DNA of 49,285 bases from Sulfitobacter sp. EhC04 (GTDB lineage Bacteria > Pseudomonadota > Alphaproteobacteria > Rhodobacterales > Rhodobacteraceae), in assembly GCF_001650875.1 (NCBI RefSeq), contig NZ_LXYI01000037.1, forward strand, positions 1 through 49,285. Reading direction: 5' to 3'. The translations under genes were made by a program, and so were the position numbers. Positions 16,495-25,967 of this stretch are shown in pieces (within the stretch, counting starts at the first letter, position 1; the number at the start of each line of letters is the position of its first letter). The notes beneath the pieces were generated by a model that did no database searches, was not told the origin of the DNA, and saw only the letters and a list, made by a program, of their open reading frames with translations.

Positions 16495-17870
16495 GCGATA
16501 CTGGAAACGCAGACCTCGAGAAACGCCTCGCTGCTCTAGAACAAGGCAAGGGCGCTGGTTCGCCCCCTGCCCCACGGCGCTCACCGCTGCTCGCTTTGGT
16601 CGTCGTCCTCGTGATCGGCGCGGGCGGTGCGTTGCTCTATCTCATGTCCCAACCCGAGGAAGAGGAAGTCCTTCCCACGGCCACGCCGGACGTGTTCCAG
16701 AACGAAGGCGACGGGTTCGGCGCCATCGAGACCTTGCCCCCGCCCGAGCCCGAGGTTGTGTTCGTCGCACCCGATCCGGTCGAGCCCAATGCTGAGCTTC
16801 TGGCACAGCTCGCAGCCCTTCAGGCCCAGATCGAGGAATTGCGCAACGCCCCTGAACCGGTCGTCGAGGAAGACACCGCCGCCGCAGAGGCGATCGACGC
16901 GCTGACCGCTCAGATCGCTGCGCTCCAAGCCGCCTCGGAAGCCGCACAGCAACGATTCCAGGACGAACTGACGGCGCGGGATCGCAGCCTTGAGCAACTC
17001 CGCATGGATCTGGAACTGGCCCAACTCGAGGCCAACCGCCCCCTCCCCGCACCCACCGGGCCCACCGAGGACGAGTTGCGCGCGCGGGAAGAAGAACGGC
17101 TGCGCCGCGAGGAAGAAGCACGACGGCTCGCGGAACTTGAACGCCGCGCTGCTGAGGAGCGCGCGTTTCAGGAGCGCCGCATCACCTCCCCCACCATCGC
17201 CTTTGGCGGCACCTCAGGCGCAAATGAAACTGCTTTGGCCGAACGGACTTTTGGGCAAGTGACGGATTTTGTGCTGAATGGTGCGCTGCCCACTTCGGTG
17301 ACGCAAGCTGAGGTCATCGCCAACCCCTCCAACACGATCATCCAGGGCACGATGATCCAGGCCGTCATGGAAACCGCCCTCGACAGCTCTCTGCCCGGCC
17401 AGACCCGGGCCGTTGTTTCCGAAGACGTGTTCAGTTTCGACGGTTCTCGGCTCTTGATCCCGCGTGGATCCCGCCTCATCGGGCGCTATCGTTCGGGCGT
17501 TGATATCGCGCAGCGCCGGGTCACGATCGCTTGGGACCGGATCATTCTGCCCGACAACCAGACCATCCAGATCAGTTCTTTTGGGGGCGATGAATTGGGT
17601 CGCTCCGGCGTCACCGGCTTTGTCGACACGCGATTTGACGAGCGCTTCGGCTCGGCCGCGCTGATTTCACTGATCTCCGCCGCGCCTAGTGCAGCCGCTG
17701 CAAATGTGCAGGACGAAACCGCCGCGGATGTGCTCGAAGACGTGGGCGATGATCTTGCCGATGCCACGGACAGTGTGATTGGCGATTACCTCTCGATCGG
17801 CCCGGTCATCTATGTCGACCAGGGCGCCCGCGTCACGGTCATGGTCGACCGCGATCTGGAGATATTCTGA
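16491..17870 (+). CDS. virB10: VirB10 energy-sensing core protein
   Basis: The 459-aa protein starts at 16491, overlapping virB9 by 4 nt. Layout: cytoplasmic N terminus, membrane helix (LLALVVVLVIGAGGALLYL, residues ~31-50), a Pro/Glu-rich linker, a coiled coil with Arg/Glu repeats (residues ~100-220), and a C-terminal VirB10/TrbI beta-barrel domain (IIQGTMIQAVMETAL, RAVVSEDVFSFDG, LLIPRGSRLIGRY). It spans both membranes and relays ATP-driven changes from VirD4/VirB11 to the outer channel. Confidence 0.95.
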   Translation: MSDTGNADLEKRLAALEQGKGAGSPPAPRRSPLLALVVVLVIGAGGALLYLMSQPEEEEVLPTATPDVFQNEGDGFGAIETLPPPEPEVVFVAPDPVEPNAELLAQLAALQAQIEELRNAPEPVVEEDTAAAEAIDALTAQIAALQAASEAAQQRFQDELTARDRSLEQLRMDLELAQLEANRPLPAPTGPTEDELRAREEERLRREEEARRLAELERRAAEERAFQERRITSPTIAFGGTSGANETALAERTFGQVTDFVLNGALPTSVTQAEVIANPSNTIIQGTMIQAVMETALDSSLPGQTRAVVSEDVFSFDGSRLLIPRGSRLIGRYRSGVDIAQRRVTIAWDRIILPDNQTIQISSFGGDELGRSGVTGFVDTRFDERFGSAALISLISAAPSAAAANVQDETAADVLEDVGDDLADATDSVIGDYLSIGPVIYVDQGARVTVMVDRDLEIF

Positions 17871-17874
17871 GCCC

Positions 17875-18861
17875 ATGTCGCTGAGCTATCTTCAAACCTC
17901 GCTCGACCGGATCGACGCCGCCGCCCGCGACGATGTCATCGAGATTTGCATCAACCCAGACGGAACCTGCTGGGGCGAGTTCCAGGGCGATCACTTCATG
18001 AGAAAGCTGGACCAGAAGCTGACAGCAACCGAAGTGAAGGACCTCGGCAACCAGATCGCCTCCTCTGCCAACACCACGATGAGCAAGGACCGCCCCATCG
18101 TCTCGGTCTCGATCACTTACAAGGGCCGTCCGATCCGCGCACAGGTCATCACCCCGCCTGCCGTGCTCTCGGCCATGTCGATCAGCCTTCGGTTCTTCTC
18201 AAGCCTGCCGCTCGAGGGAATTGCGCTTGATTTCCTTTTTGGCAAGGAACGCAAGCTTGAAGAACTCCGCCTCGAGAAAACCCACGAACTGCGCGAAGTG
18301 GTGGCCGCGGGCGTGATCGACGATGCGCTGGCCTTTTGCGTCGACAACAAGCTTAACATGATCGTCTCTGGCGGCACCTCCACCGGCAAGACCGTGGCTG
18401 CACGCAAGATCCTCTCGCACGTGCCATCCGAGGAACGCATCGTCACCATCGAGGAAGCCGCCGAGCTTCTGCCGACCCAGCCCAATGCCGTGACCCTCAT
18501 CGCCAATCGCGATGCGGAGTTCCAGACCGCCGATGTGCTGCTCACCGCAACGTTGCGCATGCGCCCCGACCGGATCATCCTGGGCGAGGTGCGAGGCAAG
18601 GAAGCCATGACCTTCCTCGAGGCGATCAACACTGGCCATGGCGGCTCAATGACCACGCTGCACGCAGAAACCCCGCAACTTGCCGTGCAGCGTCTGGCCA
18701 TCGCCGCACTCAAGACCGAGATCCCGATGACCTATGCCGACATGATCCAGTACATCGAGAACTCCATCGACGTAATCATCCAGGCCGGTCGCCATGATGG
18801 CAAACGCGGCATCACCGAATTCTACCTCCCCGGCACCAATGAGATCGGAGCTTCCCAATGA
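17875..18861 (+). CDS. virB11: VirB11 traffic ATPase
   Basis: The 328-aa protein starts at 17875, 4 nt after virB10; the frame is open further upstream but only within virB10. It has Walker A GGTSTGKT (166-173), Walker B LRMRPDRIILGEVRG and the His box GHGGSMTTLHAETP, all standard for the hexameric VirB11/GspE family. It switches the system between pilus assembly and DNA transfer. Stop overlaps the DUF4177 gene by 4 nt. Confidence 0.96.
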   Translation: MSLSYLQTSLDRIDAAARDDVIEICINPDGTCWGEFQGDHFMRKLDQKLTATEVKDLGNQIASSANTTMSKDRPIVSVSITYKGRPIRAQVITPPAVLSAMSISLRFFSSLPLEGIALDFLFGKERKLEELRLEKTHELREVVAAGVIDDALAFCVDNKLNMIVSGGTSTGKTVAARKILSHVPSEERIVTIEEAAELLPTQPNAVTLIANRDAEFQTADVLLTATLRMRPDRIILGEVRGKEAMTFLEAINTGHGGSMTTLHAETPQLAVQRLAIAALKTEIPMTYADMIQYIENSIDVIIQAGRHDGKRGITEFYLPGTNEIGASQ

Positions 18862-19052
18862 AAACCTTTGAATACGATATCCTGTCCTTTCCCATGACCC
18901 GCAAAACCAGTCTTGCCGACATGCAGGCCAGCCTAAATGTGAAGGGGGCCGAAGGCTGGGAGGTCGTGTCGATCAGCTCCTCGGAATTCGCCAACGTGGG
19001 ACACACTGTCTTCCTGAAGCGCGAGACCACACCCGCCAGAGCCACGGCATGA
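18858..19052 (+). CDS. DUF4177-like small protein
   Basis: The 64-aa protein MKTFEYDILSF... has the DUF4177 pattern: an aromatic/acidic beta strand first, then GAEGWEVVSISS and VFLKRE. It is overlapped by 4 nt on both sides within the virB operon, so it is translationally coupled to virB11 and the next secreted gene. Function in the T4SS is unknown. Confidence 0.8.
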   Translation: MKTFEYDILSFPMTRKTSLADMQASLNVKGAEGWEVVSISSSEFANVGHTVFLKRETTPARATA

Positions 19053-19462
19053 GGCAGGCGGGCTGTACCCTCGTACTGACTGCGCTGGTCTTGGTCCTGA
19101 CGTCGGCACCCGGCTTCGCTGAGCGCAATCTCGTGCCGACCCTCGAGCGCAGTTTCGACGTCTGTCCAGACCGGCCCGCTGAACCCATGTGGATGCAGGA
19201 GATCCCCCTGCGCCAAGCCTATCAGCGCGTGTTGGTTCAAGACATCTACCGCGCCCAGAATCTCGAGCGCATCGTCGAGACCGAAAGCTGCGACTGTGAA
19301 ACCCGGTTCCCCTCTTGGGACGCTGCCGAGGCGGTGTTTCGGGAAAGGTACGCGAGTGATGAACGATGGGAGATGCTGCAAGCCTCGGACGCCTACAGCC
19401 GCCGCGCCAACGACGTTCGCCTTGAGGCCAAAGCCATCTGCGAAGCAGCGGGCAATTGGTAA
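19049..19462 (+). CDS. secreted protein of the virB operon, unknown function
   Basis: The 137-aa protein has a signal peptide (LVLTALVLVLTSAPGFAERN). The mature part of ~110 residues is helical and charged and has a C-D-C motif (ESCDCETRFPSW), an upstream VCPDRP and a C-terminal cysteine. Its operon position before virB6 is suggestive of an entry-exclusion or T4SS accessory role, but size and sequence show no match that I recognise. Both flanking genes are transfer genes. Confidence 0.75.
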   Translation: MRQAGCTLVLTALVLVLTSAPGFAERNLVPTLERSFDVCPDRPAEPMWMQEIPLRQAYQRVLVQDIYRAQNLERIVETESCDCETRFPSWDAAEAVFRERYASDERWEMLQASDAYSRRANDVRLEAKAICEAAGNW

Positions 19463-19474
19463 GGCTGATCCCCG

Positions 19475-20551
19475 ATGAGCGTCGTCACCTATTTCGTTGA
19501 AACCTCCCAAGGCTATCTCGACACCGCGGCGGAAACCCAATTCGGGTCGGTCGCAGCAACAGTCGGCACGCTTCTGGTTTTGGGAACAACACTCGTGGTG
19601 ATCCTCGTCTTCCTGAACATGATCTACCAGTACAAGGCGATGGACGGCCGCACGGCCTTCTGGCTCGCGGTCAAGATCGGCCTTATCGGGATATTCGCGA
19701 CAAACTGGGTGCAGTTCAACGCCCTCTCCTCCGCCATCCTGGCCGGGATCGACAGCATTGCGGGGGCGCTTGTCGCCTCGGTCGGTGGCGGTACCCCGGG
19801 GCCCTCTGGCACGTTCGCGGAAGAATTCGACCGGTTGATCGCCGAGTTGGGGGACTATTTGAACGCCGCTGGTTCCGAGTTGAACTGGATGGCCGGCGCC
19901 ATGCTCGACATCGTCGGTGTGCTTCTACTCTCGATCCTCGGCGGGCTGGCCGCCTTCATCCTCGTGGCTTCTCGACTGATGATCGCTCTTCTGATCGGGA
20001 TTGCCCCGGTCATGATCTTCCTAACCCTCTTCGAGGTGACCAAGGACTATTTTGCACGCTGGCTGTCCGCCCTGGTCTCCTTCGCGCTTTACCCTATCGT
20101 CGTGGCCGGCGTGTTCGCAACGATCACTGGCGTCTCTTCCGCTCTGATCGGTGAGCTTGGCGACCCGGAAGGGGCTTCAAACATAGGCGCGCTCATCCCC
20201 TTCTTCATGATGGTGCTCATGGCCAAGGGCTTCATCATCGCTACGCCCTTCATCGTCCGCGCGATCTCCGGCAACATCATGATGCCTGCCCTCTCCGGTG
20301 GCCTAGGCGGCGGTTACAGCTTCGCCCGCGCCGCAATGGGCAGCCAGCAGGCCTACAATCGCTACCTGATCGGCGGTGCCAGTGGTGCGGAATACGCAGC
20401 CCTCAGGACGCGACAGTTCTTTGGCGTGCAGCAGATGCCTGTGCGGCAAGGCATGGGACAGACGGGTCAGGCAAGCGGCACTCGGTCACCGGGGGCAGGG
20501 TCTCAAATGCTGGCTCAACTGGCCCGACTGGGAAGGTTGGGGCGGAGATGA
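19475..20551 (+). CDS. virB6: VirB6/TrbL polytopic membrane protein
   Basis: The 358-aa protein has at least five to six hydrophobic helices (for example VGTLLVLGTTLVVILVFLNM, FWLAVKIGLIGIFA, MLDIVGVLLLSILGGLAAFI, LMIALLIGIAPVMIFLTLF, FALYPIVVAGVFATI) and the TrbL/VirB6 pattern of an aromatic-rich GIAPVMIF...WLSALVSF core. The C-terminal ~60 residues are Gly/Arg/Gln-rich and cytoplasmic. VirB6 forms part of the inner-membrane DNA path. It is the last gene of the T4SS operon. Confidence 0.92.
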   Translation: MSVVTYFVETSQGYLDTAAETQFGSVAATVGTLLVLGTTLVVILVFLNMIYQYKAMDGRTAFWLAVKIGLIGIFATNWVQFNALSSAILAGIDSIAGALVASVGGGTPGPSGTFAEEFDRLIAELGDYLNAAGSELNWMAGAMLDIVGVLLLSILGGLAAFILVASRLMIALLIGIAPVMIFLTLFEVTKDYFARWLSALVSFALYPIVVAGVFATITGVSSALIGELGDPEGASNIGALIPFFMMVLMAKGFIIATPFIVRAISGNIMMPALSGGLGGGYSFARAAMGSQQAYNRYLIGGASGAEYAALRTRQFFGVQQMPVRQGMGQTGQASGTRSPGAGSQMLAQLARLGRLGRR

Positions 20552-20581
20552 TGAAGCTTTGTTTTGCAAGGCTACCGAGCC

Positions 20582-21979
20582 ATGGATGAACGGCGGTCCC
20601 ATAAACATTCACCAGTAAAAACGGTACCACTAGAGCTGGTTCAAGCAGTCCTGCGCTCAGCAGTGAATGGAAGATCTGTCGGGCTTGAAGAGGCAATACG
20701 TGTCCTGGATTGCGATGCACATCACGCCAACCGCGTCTTGCGCCATATGGCCGAGGCTGGGTACTTGGAGCCTGCCGATATCCTTGACGGTCTGTATTAT
20801 TGGCAACTAACGCCGAACGGAACTCGCCTGGCAATGGAACCCAAGCGAAAGCGTATCGGACACGATAAGGTTCAGACCATCATTTCTGAACTTCTTGCTC
20901 GAGCCAAGGTCATCAACAGCGATCCGAACCGCCTGCAACGTATCACATTGAAGCTGTTCGGCAGCGCGCTCGAGGAGCATGACGACTACGGGGACGTGGA
21001 TGTTTCGATTGCGTATGTGCGACGCCAGCTAAGTGATATCGAACGTGAGCGCCTCGAAAACAGACTGAAAGCCCGTCAAAGCAAGTCAGACCGCCAATCC
21101 TTTCACGGACGCCTCATGGGGGCGGAACGTCAGGATACGCGCGAGATCATGGCGTTCCTGAAAAAGGGTCTGCCACATCTTTCGCTCATGAATGATGATC
21201 CTATGGACCTCGGGACACCGTACCGCTGGCTGGTCGACCACGACGTGAAAACGGACAGACCAGATGATGTTTCTGACGATATCGTTCGACCCAACGGGCC
21301 TTCGATCCTCGACCAATACCCGAGGAAACCGCTACCGCCCATCACACTGCTTGAAGCACGACACAGAACCATTTCCGCGGATACCAAAGTTGCGATTCAT
21401 GACTTACACATAGGTTTGGAGGACGCAGCCACGCTCGAGGAACAAATGTGGTCTCCGAAGGTCACGCGCGAAGGCGCTTTCATTGCCAATGACATCAGAA
21501 GTCAGAAGCGGGTCAAATTCGCCGGGTTTCAGCACCTATGTCCGATCTGGAAGAAAGACCTCGGCGGCGTAGCGATGCTGAAGGAAGCCCTCGACTGGTG
21601 CGATGAACATAAGGTTTGGGTCAGAGACCTATATCCGGGAGTTTCAATCCAACGGTCCGACCGGACACATATCATACGCCTCGGGTGGGGCCATGACCTG
21701 ATCTATTTCAATGTCGGCGGTAAATCGACAACTGGGAGCCTGCTGCCCAGAAATAGAACACGCGTTTCCAAAATTGACTTGGCCGGAGCCTATGCGGTCG
21801 GAAGGGCACTTTCGAAGATGTATGATGAAAGCAGGTCCGCGAAAATGCCATGGTTCAGCGCTGACATTTTGCTTCCGTTAGTCGAGCTAGACAGGCTTCC
21901 AGATTTCCCTCGGCTGCATAAAACGGGCGCGTTTAGAGAAGGTGCATTTCAAGGTCTGCGGGAGATCACCTTCTTCTGA
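20582..21979 (+). CDS. winged-helix plus nucleotidyltransferase-fold protein, unassigned
   Basis: The 465-aa protein starts at ATG 20582 (a TTG at 20564 would add six residues), 30 nt after virB6. Residues ~15-90 look like a winged helix (RVLRHMAEAGYLEP, YYWQLTPNGTRLA). Residues 125-143 contain LFGSALEEHDDYGDVDVS, a G-S...D-x-D arrangement typical of MNT/AbiEii-type nucleotidyltransferases. The remaining ~320 residues are unfamiliar and include WVRDLYPGVSIQRSD and GWGHDLIYFNVGG. The gene is directed toward the Gabija pair and is convergent with it. Its base composition is a little more AT-rich than the virB genes, which fits cargo. It could be a toxin, a regulator or part of a defence system; no partner is evident. 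Confidence 0.8.
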   Translation: MDERRSHKHSPVKTVPLELVQAVLRSAVNGRSVGLEEAIRVLDCDAHHANRVLRHMAEAGYLEPADILDGLYYWQLTPNGTRLAMEPKRKRIGHDKVQTIISELLARAKVINSDPNRLQRITLKLFGSALEEHDDYGDVDVSIAYVRRQLSDIERERLENRLKARQSKSDRQSFHGRLMGAERQDTREIMAFLKKGLPHLSLMNDDPMDLGTPYRWLVDHDVKTDRPDDVSDDIVRPNGPSILDQYPRKPLPPITLLEARHRTISADTKVAIHDLHIGLEDAATLEEQMWSPKVTREGAFIANDIRSQKRVKFAGFQHLCPIWKKDLGGVAMLKEALDWCDEHKVWVRDLYPGVSIQRSDRTHIIRLGWGHDLIYFNVGGKSTTGSLLPRNRTRVSKIDLAGAYAVGRALSKMYDESRSAKMPWFSADILLPLVELDRLPDFPRLHKTGAFREGAFQGLREITFF

Positions 21980-22041
21980 GCCGGGATCATACCCCCGTGT
22001 GCACCAACGGGCCACTAAGCCGTGGATTGAAACTAAACTTG

Positions 22042-23913
22042 CTATTCATCTCCAACCGCAAGGTGCAGGAGCCCGTCGACCCGCTCCAGACCGGCCGGCA
22101 GCAACATGTTTTCAAGCCATCCGATCGCTTGTCCGCGCTCACTGCAATAAGCGAAGAAGGCCCTTTGCATGGCACGCGTGAAGGCGACAAAGAAGGAATT
22201 CAGCTCTTCATCCCGTCCGGGTGAAAGGCTCCACCAAGTCTGTGCATCGAGACCGAAGAAGATCATTGTGTGAAACTCAAGACCCTTGCTTTTGTGGATC
22301 GTCATAAGTGGCACCTGGCCTATGCCTTCGAAGCGATCGAGAGCGTCTGACCAAGCGTCCACAGCTTCGGCGCATTCGCAAAACAGCGTGATGAACCCTG
22401 TCCGTACCCGTTCGAAGTCCGCGTCCCGTCTATAGGCGGGAAAAGCCTGGCGCAGCCGATCGGCACCGACAAATTCAAGGGCGATCTGAAACACATTTGC
22501 CGCGCTCTCGCCATTCTGTTCGTTATCGCGCATAGCCGCACGCAAAGTGGAGGAGAATTCTTCAATACTTCGCTGCAGCCGCTCCTGGGCTCGTTCATCG
22601 CCAGTATCGATGGCGAATAGCGCTTGCAGCTGTTCTTGAGTGGCGTTCCAGGCACCCGGGCTACGTTCACCAGTACCGAGCCTCAAGAGCGGTATAAAGA
22701 TACCTGTCAGTTCTTCGGCAAGTAGTTCCTGAATCGCAATTCCACCAACACTACGCGCCAAGTTTCTGATCTTCAGGCCTTGCGCTGCAAATACGTCCGT
22801 CAGTTCGGCTTCAACATCGTCGGCGCGCATACGCACGAGAATGGCGCAATCATGCGGCTCCAGAATGCCGTGCTCAATTTCTCTATCGATCCAAGCCGCG
22901 ATTTGCTGTGCTTCCTGCTCGCGTGTATCGAAACGCCAAAGCGCAGCGACCTGACCGTCGACGGCGCGCTGCCCCCTGGCTTCAACGTCTTCTACGTTTG
23001 GATCGATGCGCTCCGCAATCACCTGTTGAATGGCGACCAGATCCGCATGAGACCGCCAGTTAAAGCGTAGCGCTCCGTTCACTGCATTGAAGTCAGAAGC
23101 AAATTCCTGAAAGGCGTTGTCCATCGCCCCGGCCCAGCCCATAATGCGTTGCTTGTCGTCGCCGACGGCTGTGAAAACGGCATCACTGCCATGAAAAGCA
23201 CTCTTCACCAGATCATATTGTGCATATGTCGTATCTTGGAATTCATCGAGGAAAACGAAGGGATAGGTGAGCTGCAGGGCACGCCGTATCGCGGGGTTCT
23301 CGCGCAGCAAATAATCGACAAGTCTGTTAATCATGGCAAACGAGAGCAACGTACCGGTTGGACGCTCCAATTGCTCCTGCCAATAAGTATGAAGTAGCTC
23401 GCGCCAAGCCGGTGGTATTCCCTCCGCATCGAACGGAAGCGGCGCGCGTGCGATCGCCTTTTCGAATTTTTGCCAGCCGATGTCACGCCGACCGCTCCTG
23501 GTGAGGAAGTCCTCCAAATCATCGCGCCGCGGAAACCCAATTTCATAGTTGCGGGGCGGCCCAAAGGGTTGAGGGATCGCGGCCCGAAAGCGGTCTAACA
23601 TATTTTTGGTGAACGCATCGAAGGTAAGCGAGTGAAAACGGCGCGCCTGATCGGGCGGACAACGCTTGCCTACGCGCGCCTTGAGCGTCTGTGCAGCATC
23701 CCTTTTAAAGCTGATGGCCAGGATGCATTTGGGCGGCAGACAGATGCCAGTTTGCAGGAGGTATGCTGCTTTTTGCGCTAGGAATTCTGTCTTGCCCGCG
23801 CCTGCGCCGGCGGTAACGCATACGCTTCGGTCCGTTTCGCGCAGCGCTTGCCACGCGCCCGGCTCGAGATCGTCGACGCCCTGAGGCCTCCAATCATCGG
23901 GAAGCACCAACAT
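22042..23913 (-). CDS. gajB: Gabija GajB-like UvrD/PcrA-family helicase
   Basis: The 623-aa superfamily 1A helicase starts at ATG 23913, overlapping the GajA stop by one base. Motif I AGAGAGKTEF (residues 35-44), motif II VFLDEFQDTTYAQYD, motif III-like GDDKQRIMGWAGAMD, motif V MTIHKSKGLEFHTM and motif VI NSFFVAFTRAMQRAF are all present. Paired with a class 2 OLD nuclease this is the Gabija arrangement, in which GajB senses DNA ends or ssDNA and activates GajA. It is longer than the commonly described ~494-aa GajB, so extra segments in the 2A/2B region are likely. Confidence 0.88.
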   Translation of the reverse strand: MLVLPDDWRPQGVDDLEPGAWQALRETDRSVCVTAGAGAGKTEFLAQKAAYLLQTGICLPPKCILAISFKRDAAQTLKARVGKRCPPDQARRFHSLTFDAFTKNMLDRFRAAIPQPFGPPRNYEIGFPRRDDLEDFLTRSGRRDIGWQKFEKAIARAPLPFDAEGIPPAWRELLHTYWQEQLERPTGTLLSFAMINRLVDYLLRENPAIRRALQLTYPFVFLDEFQDTTYAQYDLVKSAFHGSDAVFTAVGDDKQRIMGWAGAMDNAFQEFASDFNAVNGALRFNWRSHADLVAIQQVIAERIDPNVEDVEARGQRAVDGQVAALWRFDTREQEAQQIAAWIDREIEHGILEPHDCAILVRMRADDVEAELTDVFAAQGLKIRNLARSVGGIAIQELLAEELTGIFIPLLRLGTGERSPGAWNATQEQLQALFAIDTGDERAQERLQRSIEEFSSTLRAAMRDNEQNGESAANVFQIALEFVGADRLRQAFPAYRRDADFERVRTGFITLFCECAEAVDAWSDALDRFEGIGQVPLMTIHKSKGLEFHTMIFFGLDAQTWWSLSPGRDEELNSFFVAFTRAMQRAFFAYCSERGQAIGWLENMLLPAGLERVDGLLHLAVGDE

Positions 23914-25901
23914 CAATCTGCGCCGTTCTCGAGACCGAGCTTCATTTTGACATGTTGAACCAGCGCGCACAGTTCAGGCGGAGCGTTTGCGGCAAGATCT
24001 GCCTTCGGAATGCGATTAATCGCGGCCAGATGCGTTTCAGGCTTGCTTCGGCTCAAGAACAGGTATGGATACCAGATAAAGCAATCATCCCACTCAGGAT
24101 CGTAGAGACCAGCGTTCCCGCCCTTTTTGAGAGTGGCGGCTTTCTTGCGCTCCAAGGCCTCTTCACTGTCGTCAGGACCGTGCGCGCCCGGATCGAGCTC
24201 CTTATAGGCGTCTGGAAATGCCGCGAGCATCGCGAAGTCCAGATCGAGTGGATCGGAGAAAAAAACACCTTCGTCTTTCAGCGCCTGCATCCAGTTGTTT
24301 TCAGCAAATCCATCAGTCATCTCTTCGTCGGACAGGGCAGGAAGGTTGGCGAGCTCGACCACTTCCATCATCACATCCAAGTTGTTGCTGAGATCGTTTC
24401 CAATTTCGGCGAGCGATCCGACGGTCGCCCTTATCGTGTTCGCACCGCCATGTGAGCGCCCCAGGTCGAGATCAATCAGCGTTGCATGCGGTATCTTCAG
24501 CGCGTCAAGAAGCCGCCAAAAGTGATCGACATGGCGACCGCCGAGCGGCACAACAGGCACGAAAGAAGGATCAAGAGGGACGCCCATCGCCTCCGCGAGC
24601 AGAGGCAACACAATTCGTTCGGAGTCCCCCTCGCCGAGGATGACGAACCGCGCGAAGTAGAGCTCCGGATACGCCCGCACGGCGAGCCGGACATACTTAC
24701 CCGCCTCGGTCGCATCGTCAGGTAGCGTCAAAGATTTCACCGATGAGGCCCTGCTGGTCGTATCGAGCCGGAAGTAGCGCACCTCGTCCGGCTCGATACG
24801 GCTCAAAATGCTAGCGCTGTGGCTAGAGATCAGTACTTGCGCCGAGCTGAGCGCTCCGATGTCGCGCGCTTGGTTCATAATGCGAGAGAGGAAGAACGGC
24901 GACAGGCTGTTTTCCGGTTCTTCGATGGCCAGAATCGTAAGATGAGCACGCCGCAGCTTTTCCTGATCGAACGGGCTATCGGCAGCGGCCAGTCGCAGAG
25001 CATCTTTTTCGGTTTCAAGCGTCGCCGCAGTTAGAGCTATATGAAACAGAGAGCGTTGACCGTCGCTTAGGTCGACAAGCGCCCGCTCGCGACCGGCCTC
25101 ATCGGGATGGAATGCAAATTCGACGCGCCTGACCAGTTCCTCGAGCCGACTTTCCACAAGTCTGAGCACTGGCGTCGTATCTGTGTCGGCTTCGTGGACC
25201 TGCCGCCAGCGCTTCGTAAGCCGCTCGACGATGAATTCTGCGGGTGCTTCGCGCTCAAAACGCTTCTGGATGAGCTTGGCTCCGCGCTCGGTCGTCTTGG
25301 ACAGGCGATCCGACCATTTCGCAGCCCGCCACAAACGCCCCTTAAGCAAATCAGTGACACGATCCGCCGGATTACGGGTCGCCGGCACATAAACAAGTTG
25401 GATGGTGCCACGATCAACGGCGGCGACCCTTTGGCACTCATCCCAATCGTAATCATCACCGAGCGTACCAATCCATCGAATGTCCTCTTCCACCGTACCA
25501 TCGGGCGTTCCGTCATCCGTCCAGACTGCCTGCAGGCGCATGCGCGCTTTAAGCGGTTCTCCAGGGCCGGTTGCTGCCATATGGTTGAAAAAATCCGGCA
25601 CGGCGTCGGCCGCCGCCGCCTCGTCAAGACCGTCTAATTCTGGGAAGGACAGGATACACTCGATCGACAGCGTCGCTCCAGGATCGAGCTCGGTTTGGTC
25701 AGGCCTAAGATGAAAATCGCGTGTCTGGATCTGTCTTTCTGCACTTGAGACACCAAAAAGCCGTGCTAACGCCTGAAGCGCCGCCGTTTTTCCGGCTCCG
25801 TTTCCGCCAACCAATGCCGTAACCCCGTTCTCAAACCTGAGAGTTTCAGCCTCTGCGCCGAAGCATCGGAAGTTCCGTATAAAAAGTGTGTCAATCTTCA
25901 T
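23913..25901 (-). CDS. gajA: Gabija GajA-like OLD-family ATPase/TOPRIM nuclease
   Basis: The 662-aa protein has an N-terminal ABC/SMC-type ATPase: Walker A GGNGAGKT (32-39), signature-like VDLSDGQRSLFHI, and Walker B LTILAIEEPENSLSPF with a following SSHSASIL switch. The C-terminal TOPRIM domain has FVILGEGDSERIVLPLL (catalytic Glu) and TLIDLDLGR (Asp-x-Asp). This is the class 2 OLD layout found next to UvrD helicases, meaning Gabija. GajA nicks DNA when nucleotide levels fall during phage replication (established for the family). Starts 66 bp after the pAgo gene on the same strand. Confidence 0.92.
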   Translation of the reverse strand: MKIDTLFIRNFRCFGAEAETLRFENGVTALVGGNGAGKTAALQALARLFGVSSAERQIQTRDFHLRPDQTELDPGATLSIECILSFPELDGLDEAAAADAVPDFFNHMAATGPGEPLKARMRLQAVWTDDGTPDGTVEEDIRWIGTLGDDYDWDECQRVAAVDRGTIQLVYVPATRNPADRVTDLLKGRLWRAAKWSDRLSKTTERGAKLIQKRFEREAPAEFIVERLTKRWRQVHEADTDTTPVLRLVESRLEELVRRVEFAFHPDEAGRERALVDLSDGQRSLFHIALTAATLETEKDALRLAAADSPFDQEKLRRAHLTILAIEEPENSLSPFFLSRIMNQARDIGALSSAQVLISSHSASILSRIEPDEVRYFRLDTTSRASSVKSLTLPDDATEAGKYVRLAVRAYPELYFARFVILGEGDSERIVLPLLAEAMGVPLDPSFVPVVPLGGRHVDHFWRLLDALKIPHATLIDLDLGRSHGGANTIRATVGSLAEIGNDLSNNLDVMMEVVELANLPALSDEEMTDGFAENNWMQALKDEGVFFSDPLDLDFAMLAAFPDAYKELDPGAHGPDDSEEALERKKAATLKKGGNAGLYDPEWDDCFIWYPYLFLSRSKPETHLAAINRIPKADLAANAPPELCALVQHVKMKLGLENGAD

Positions 25902-25967
25902 CCGAATTCCCTAGCGTTCTATTTTCTCAAATCGGTTTTCTGCAAATTCCCGAAGGCCCAAGAGGCT

